Below, in pieces: positions 25,963 to 28,336 of a stretch of DNA of 28,336 nucleotides. Position numbers and translations under genes: made by a program. The DNA is from JAIVGV01 sp035295985 (GTDB lineage Bacteria > Acidobacteriota > Blastocatellia > Pyrinomonadales > Pyrinomonadaceae): contig DATHBT010000079.1 of assembly GCA_035295985.1 (NCBI GenBank), positions 1 to 28,336 of the forward strand. The letters run 5' to 3'. How positions within the stretch are numbered: the first letter of the stretch is position 1; each line of letters begins with the position of its first letter. The notes below the pieces were generated by a model that saw only the letters and a list, made by a program, of their open reading frames with translations, did no database searches and was not told the origin of the DNA.

Positions 25963-27849
25963 ATGCCCCCCGATTCGACGCCCCAGCAGACAGACGGCCT
26001 CGGCGAGTTCAAGTACTGGGCCTTCATCAGCTATAGCCACCGCGACGAGGAGTGGGCGCAGTGGCTTCATAAGGAACTCGAAACCTACCGCGTGCCGCGC
26101 CGCCTCGTCGGCCGCCAGACGCCGCTCGGCCCCGTCCCGCGCCGCCTCTTCCCGGTCTTCCGCGACCGCGAAGAACTACCCGGCTCGGCCGACCTCGGCG
26201 GCAACATCAGCGGCGCGCTCACGCGCTCGCGCACGCTCGTCGTCGTCTGCTCGCCCCGCTCGGCCATCTCGCGCTGGGTCAACGAGGAGATCAAGTCCTT
26301 CAAGGCGTTGGGGCGCGACGACCGCGTGCTCTGCCTCATCGTTGACGGCGAGCCGAACGCGACCGACTTCCCAGAGGCGGGCGAACTCGAATGCTTCCCG
26401 CCCGCCCTGCGCTTCCGCGTGCGCGCGGACGGCACGCTCACGGAGGATCGCGTCGAACCCATCGCGGCCGACGCGCGCGAGGGCAAGGACGGGCGCGAGA
26501 ACTCGAAGCTCAAAATCCTCGCCGGCATCCTCGGCGTCGGCTACGACGAGCTGCGCCAGCGCGAGCAGCAGCGCGTCCGCCGCCAGCGCCTGCGCCTCGC
26601 CGCCGTCTCGTTCGCCGCCGTCGTGCTGTTGGTGTTCGGCTACGTCGCGCTCGCCGACCTGGGCGCGCCGCTGCCCGGCGGCGAGAGCGTCCGCACGCTC
26701 CTCGACCGCCACGACCTCTCGGTGCTTCGCCCCACATACAAGCCCGAAGAGATCGAGCGCGCGGCCCCGGCGCAGCGGCGCGCGCTCTTCGACGCGCTCG
26801 CCTCGAACCGCACGCCGCCCAACTGGATGAAGGTCTCCCTGAAGCCCGGCGCGCGGCTTGAGACCGAAGTCTGGAGCCAGTCGCAGGCCTTGACCGGCAT
26901 GTTCCGCACGCGCGAGGCGAGTGGGGAGGAGCTGCGCAACCTCCTGCCCGTCCTCTGGCAGCCCTTCGAGCCGGGCATCCCCGTCGAGCGCGGCGGCCGG
27001 AAGCTCGGCTGGGCCGCGCACCAGTTCGACACGGACACGGTGGCCGAACCCGCCCTCTGGACGGCCGCCGCCCTCGCCTCTGCGGTCGCGCGCCCCAACC
27101 TTTTGACGCCGGAGGAGCGGGAGCGCGCGCTCGCGCACCTCGCCTACACGCAGGAGGTACTGAAGACCTACCGGCCGCTCGACGACGGCGGCTGGAACAT
27201 GTTCCCCGGGCAGGTCGAACCGGACGACGCCAGCCCGTACACGACGGCGCTCGCCCTGCTCATGCTGCTCGAAGTGCGCCGCGCGCACCTGCCGTGGGAG
27301 GGCAGCAACGAGCGCCGCGACGGGATGCTGAAGAAGACGGCGCAGTACCTCATCGGCCGCCACGAGACGGCCGGCGACCTGGCCGGCTGGCGCGGCACGC
27401 GCGAGGGCGCGGACGAAATCTTCGACGGGCTGACGCTTAAAATCTACTCGCTGCTGCTGCGCGCGCACCGCGAGGCCGACGTGCACGTGCCCGATCACAT
27501 CATGCGGCAGATTCCGCGCCACCTCTCCGAGTGCGCCGGCCGCCCGCTCGACTACCCCATCGGCCGCGCGGAGTTCTCCGCCGTCTGCGTTGACGAGACC
27601 GGCCGCCAGTTCACGGGCAAGGAGGGCGTCGGCTTCCTGTGGCACCCGTGGGCGATCAGCGCGGCCGAGGAGTGGCTGCAGTGGGCCTCGGCCCGCCCCG
27701 AAGTGCCCGAAGAGGAGCGCGTGCGCGTGCGCCGCGCCCTCGGCCACATGATCGTCGAACTCGGCCCCGAGGCCGCGAGGCGCGCGACGGCCGAGTGGAC
27801 TTTCATCGCGGCCGAAACGCTCTACGGCCTCTCGACCCTCGACTACTGA
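25963..27849 (+). CDS. Membrane-anchored TIR-domain protein with an unrecognised C-terminal domain
   Basis: TIR domains of bacterial defence proteins often cleave or rearrange NAD+. The 628-residue protein from ATG 25963 (GGAG seven bases upstream) has an N-terminal TIR domain (about 15-145): YWAFISYSHRDEEWA, LPGSADLGGNISGAL, LVVVCSPRSAISRWVNEEI. E109 in WVNEEI aligns with the catalytic glutamate in SARM1 (WVHKEI), so the enzymatic site may be kept. One membrane segment follows (about 211-232). The C-terminal 390 residues are helix-rich, with WTAAALASAVARP and SPYTTALALLMLLEV, suggesting an alpha/alpha toroid like those of terpenoid-cyclase folds; I do not recognise the family. The RyR gene follows after 116 bases. 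Immune function is inferred. Confidence 0.85.
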   Translation: MPPDSTPQQTDGLGEFKYWAFISYSHRDEEWAQWLHKELETYRVPRRLVGRQTPLGPVPRRLFPVFRDREELPGSADLGGNISGALTRSRTLVVVCSPRSAISRWVNEEIKSFKALGRDDRVLCLIVDGEPNATDFPEAGELECFPPALRFRVRADGTLTEDRVEPIAADAREGKDGRENSKLKILAGILGVGYDELRQREQQRVRRQRLRLAAVSFAAVVLLVFGYVALADLGAPLPGGESVRTLLDRHDLSVLRPTYKPEEIERAAPAQRRALFDALASNRTPPNWMKVSLKPGARLETEVWSQSQALTGMFRTREASGEELRNLLPVLWQPFEPGIPVERGGRKLGWAAHQFDTDTVAEPALWTAAALASAVARPNLLTPEERERALAHLAYTQEVLKTYRPLDDGGWNMFPGQVEPDDASPYTTALALLMLLEVRRAHLPWEGSNERRDGMLKKTAQYLIGRHETAGDLAGWRGTREGADEIFDGLTLKIYSLLLRAHREADVHVPDHIMRQIPRHLSECAGRPLDYPIGRAEFSAVCVDETGRQFTGKEGVGFLWHPWAISAAEEWLQWASARPEVPEEERVRVRRALGHMIVELGPEAARRATAEWTFIAAETLYGLSTLDY

Positions 27850-27853
27850 TATT

Positions 27854-27965
27854 AGAGCTGTTAGCTCTTAGCTCTTAGCTCTTAGCCAGAAGGGAACAGC
27901 CTTCAGCTTCGCGCTCGCCACGGTTTCTGACTTCCGTCTTAGCTAACAGCTAACAGCTAACAGCT
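27854..27965. repeat. Heptamer-array hairpin G (unit GCTCTTA / AGCTAAC)
   Basis: The left arm (27854-27887) reads GCTGTTA, then GCTCTTA three times, then GCC. The right arm (27939-27965) reads AGCTAAC three times and AGCT. They pair imperfectly, with a loop of about 50 bases. The right arm ends exactly at the ATG of the RyR gene, and the left arm begins four bases after the TIR stop codon. The unit is nearly that of array D. Confidence 0.9.
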
Positions 27966-28336
27966 ATGAAATACGAACCGCACCCGATAGACACCTCCGG
28001 CGTCGCGCTCCCCGAAGAGATCGTCGAGCTGACGGAGCTGCTCGCGCGCAACACGCACGAGAACTGGGCGCGCCGCCGCGTCCGCGAAGACTGGCGCTAC
28101 GGCCCGCGCCGCGACGACGCGCGGCGCGAGCACCCCGGCATCGTCCCCTACGACGAGCTGTCCGAGGAGGAGAAGGAGTACGACCGCACGACCGCGCTCG
28201 AAACGATCAAGGCGATCCTCTCGCTCGGCTACCGCATCGAGCCGCCCGACTCGCGCACGACATCGTCGGCGGCGGCGGACTCCGACGCGGGCGACGACGT
28301 TGCCGCCCTCCTCGCCTCGCTCGACGCGAAGGCCGC
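27966..28336 (+). CDS. RyR-domain protein, N-terminal part (cut by window edge)
   Basis: The visible 123 residues contain a RyR (ryanodine receptor) repeat domain at about 18-92: LLARNTHENWARRRV, WRYGPRRDDARREHPGIVPYDEL, then EKEYDRTTALETIKAILSLGY. This WxYGxxRDD...HP.LVPY..L...EK.YDR pattern is characteristic. After it come a Ser/Ala/Asp-rich linker and the window end, so further domains are not visible. RyR domains occur in bacteria as isolated modules of uncertain role. The ATG follows directly on a heptamer array and has no Shine-Dalgarno site; an in-frame stop (27951-27953) excludes an earlier start. It is downstream of the TIR gene on the same strand, so the two probably work together. 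Confidence 0.88.
   Translation, partial: MKYEPHPIDTSGVALPEEIVELTELLARNTHENWARRRVREDWRYGPRRDDARREHPGIVPYDELSEEEKEYDRTTALETIKAILSLGYRIEPPDSRTTSSAAADSDAGDDVAALLASLDAKA

Noticed and set aside
26176..27747. A 523-codon open frame on the minus strand opposite the TIR gene.
   Set aside because: Antisense frame in GC-rich DNA; the plus-strand gene has a clear TIR domain, ribosome binding site and membrane segment.

Overview
GC-rich bacterial chromosome carrying conserved housekeeping and cell-envelope genes. The TonB-ExbB-ExbD-ExbD set and the TonB-type periplasmic protein indicate a diderm. High GC, a BlaI/M56 sensor pair, Rel next to TonB genes, and many short heptamer-array hairpins between genes together suggest an Acidobacteriota genome, possibly class Blastocatellia. 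This placement is inference; no rRNA is present to test it.

Layout. 1-2176 (minus): the 5' end of infC, read from an AUU start codon, behind thrS. 2177-2782: a gene-free leader, a tRNA-Val(GAC) gene with encoded CCA and its promoter, then a divergent blaI promoter with operator heptamers. 2783-8028 (plus): a BlaI-type repressor, an M56 membrane peptidase with HEAT repeats, a secreted alpha/beta-hydrolase and an unrecognised secreted protein. 8066-11348 (minus): an ABC-F ATPase and a parvulin-type foldase lipoprotein. 11518-11712 (plus): ribosomal protein L28. 11790-14639 (minus): RidA and a bifunctional Rel (ppGpp) enzyme. 14861-18725 (minus): tonB, exbB, exbD, exbD and a TPR lipoprotein. 19107-25224 (minus): der, tgt, yajC, secD and secF, i.e. 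ribosome assembly, tRNA queuosine modification and the Sec accessory complex. 25363-25893 (plus): a YraN-family protein. 25963-28336 (plus): a membrane-anchored TIR-domain protein followed by a RyR-domain protein cut by the window edge.

Two things stand out. First, seven places carry arrays of tandem heptamers. Six are arranged as inverted arms that can fold into long hairpins and sit within a few bases of start or stop codons. The seventh, joined by an octamer array, lies in frame inside the essential GTPase gene der. Each locus has its own heptamer but the architecture is shared. Second, the TIR/RyR pair at the right end looks like a signalling or defence module: the TIR domain keeps the glutamate position used by NAD-cleaving TIRs, and the neighbour has a domain known from ryanodine receptors. 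Smaller points are the AUU start of infC, an operator half-site that doubles as a ribosome binding site for blaI, and strong hairpins on both sides of exbB.
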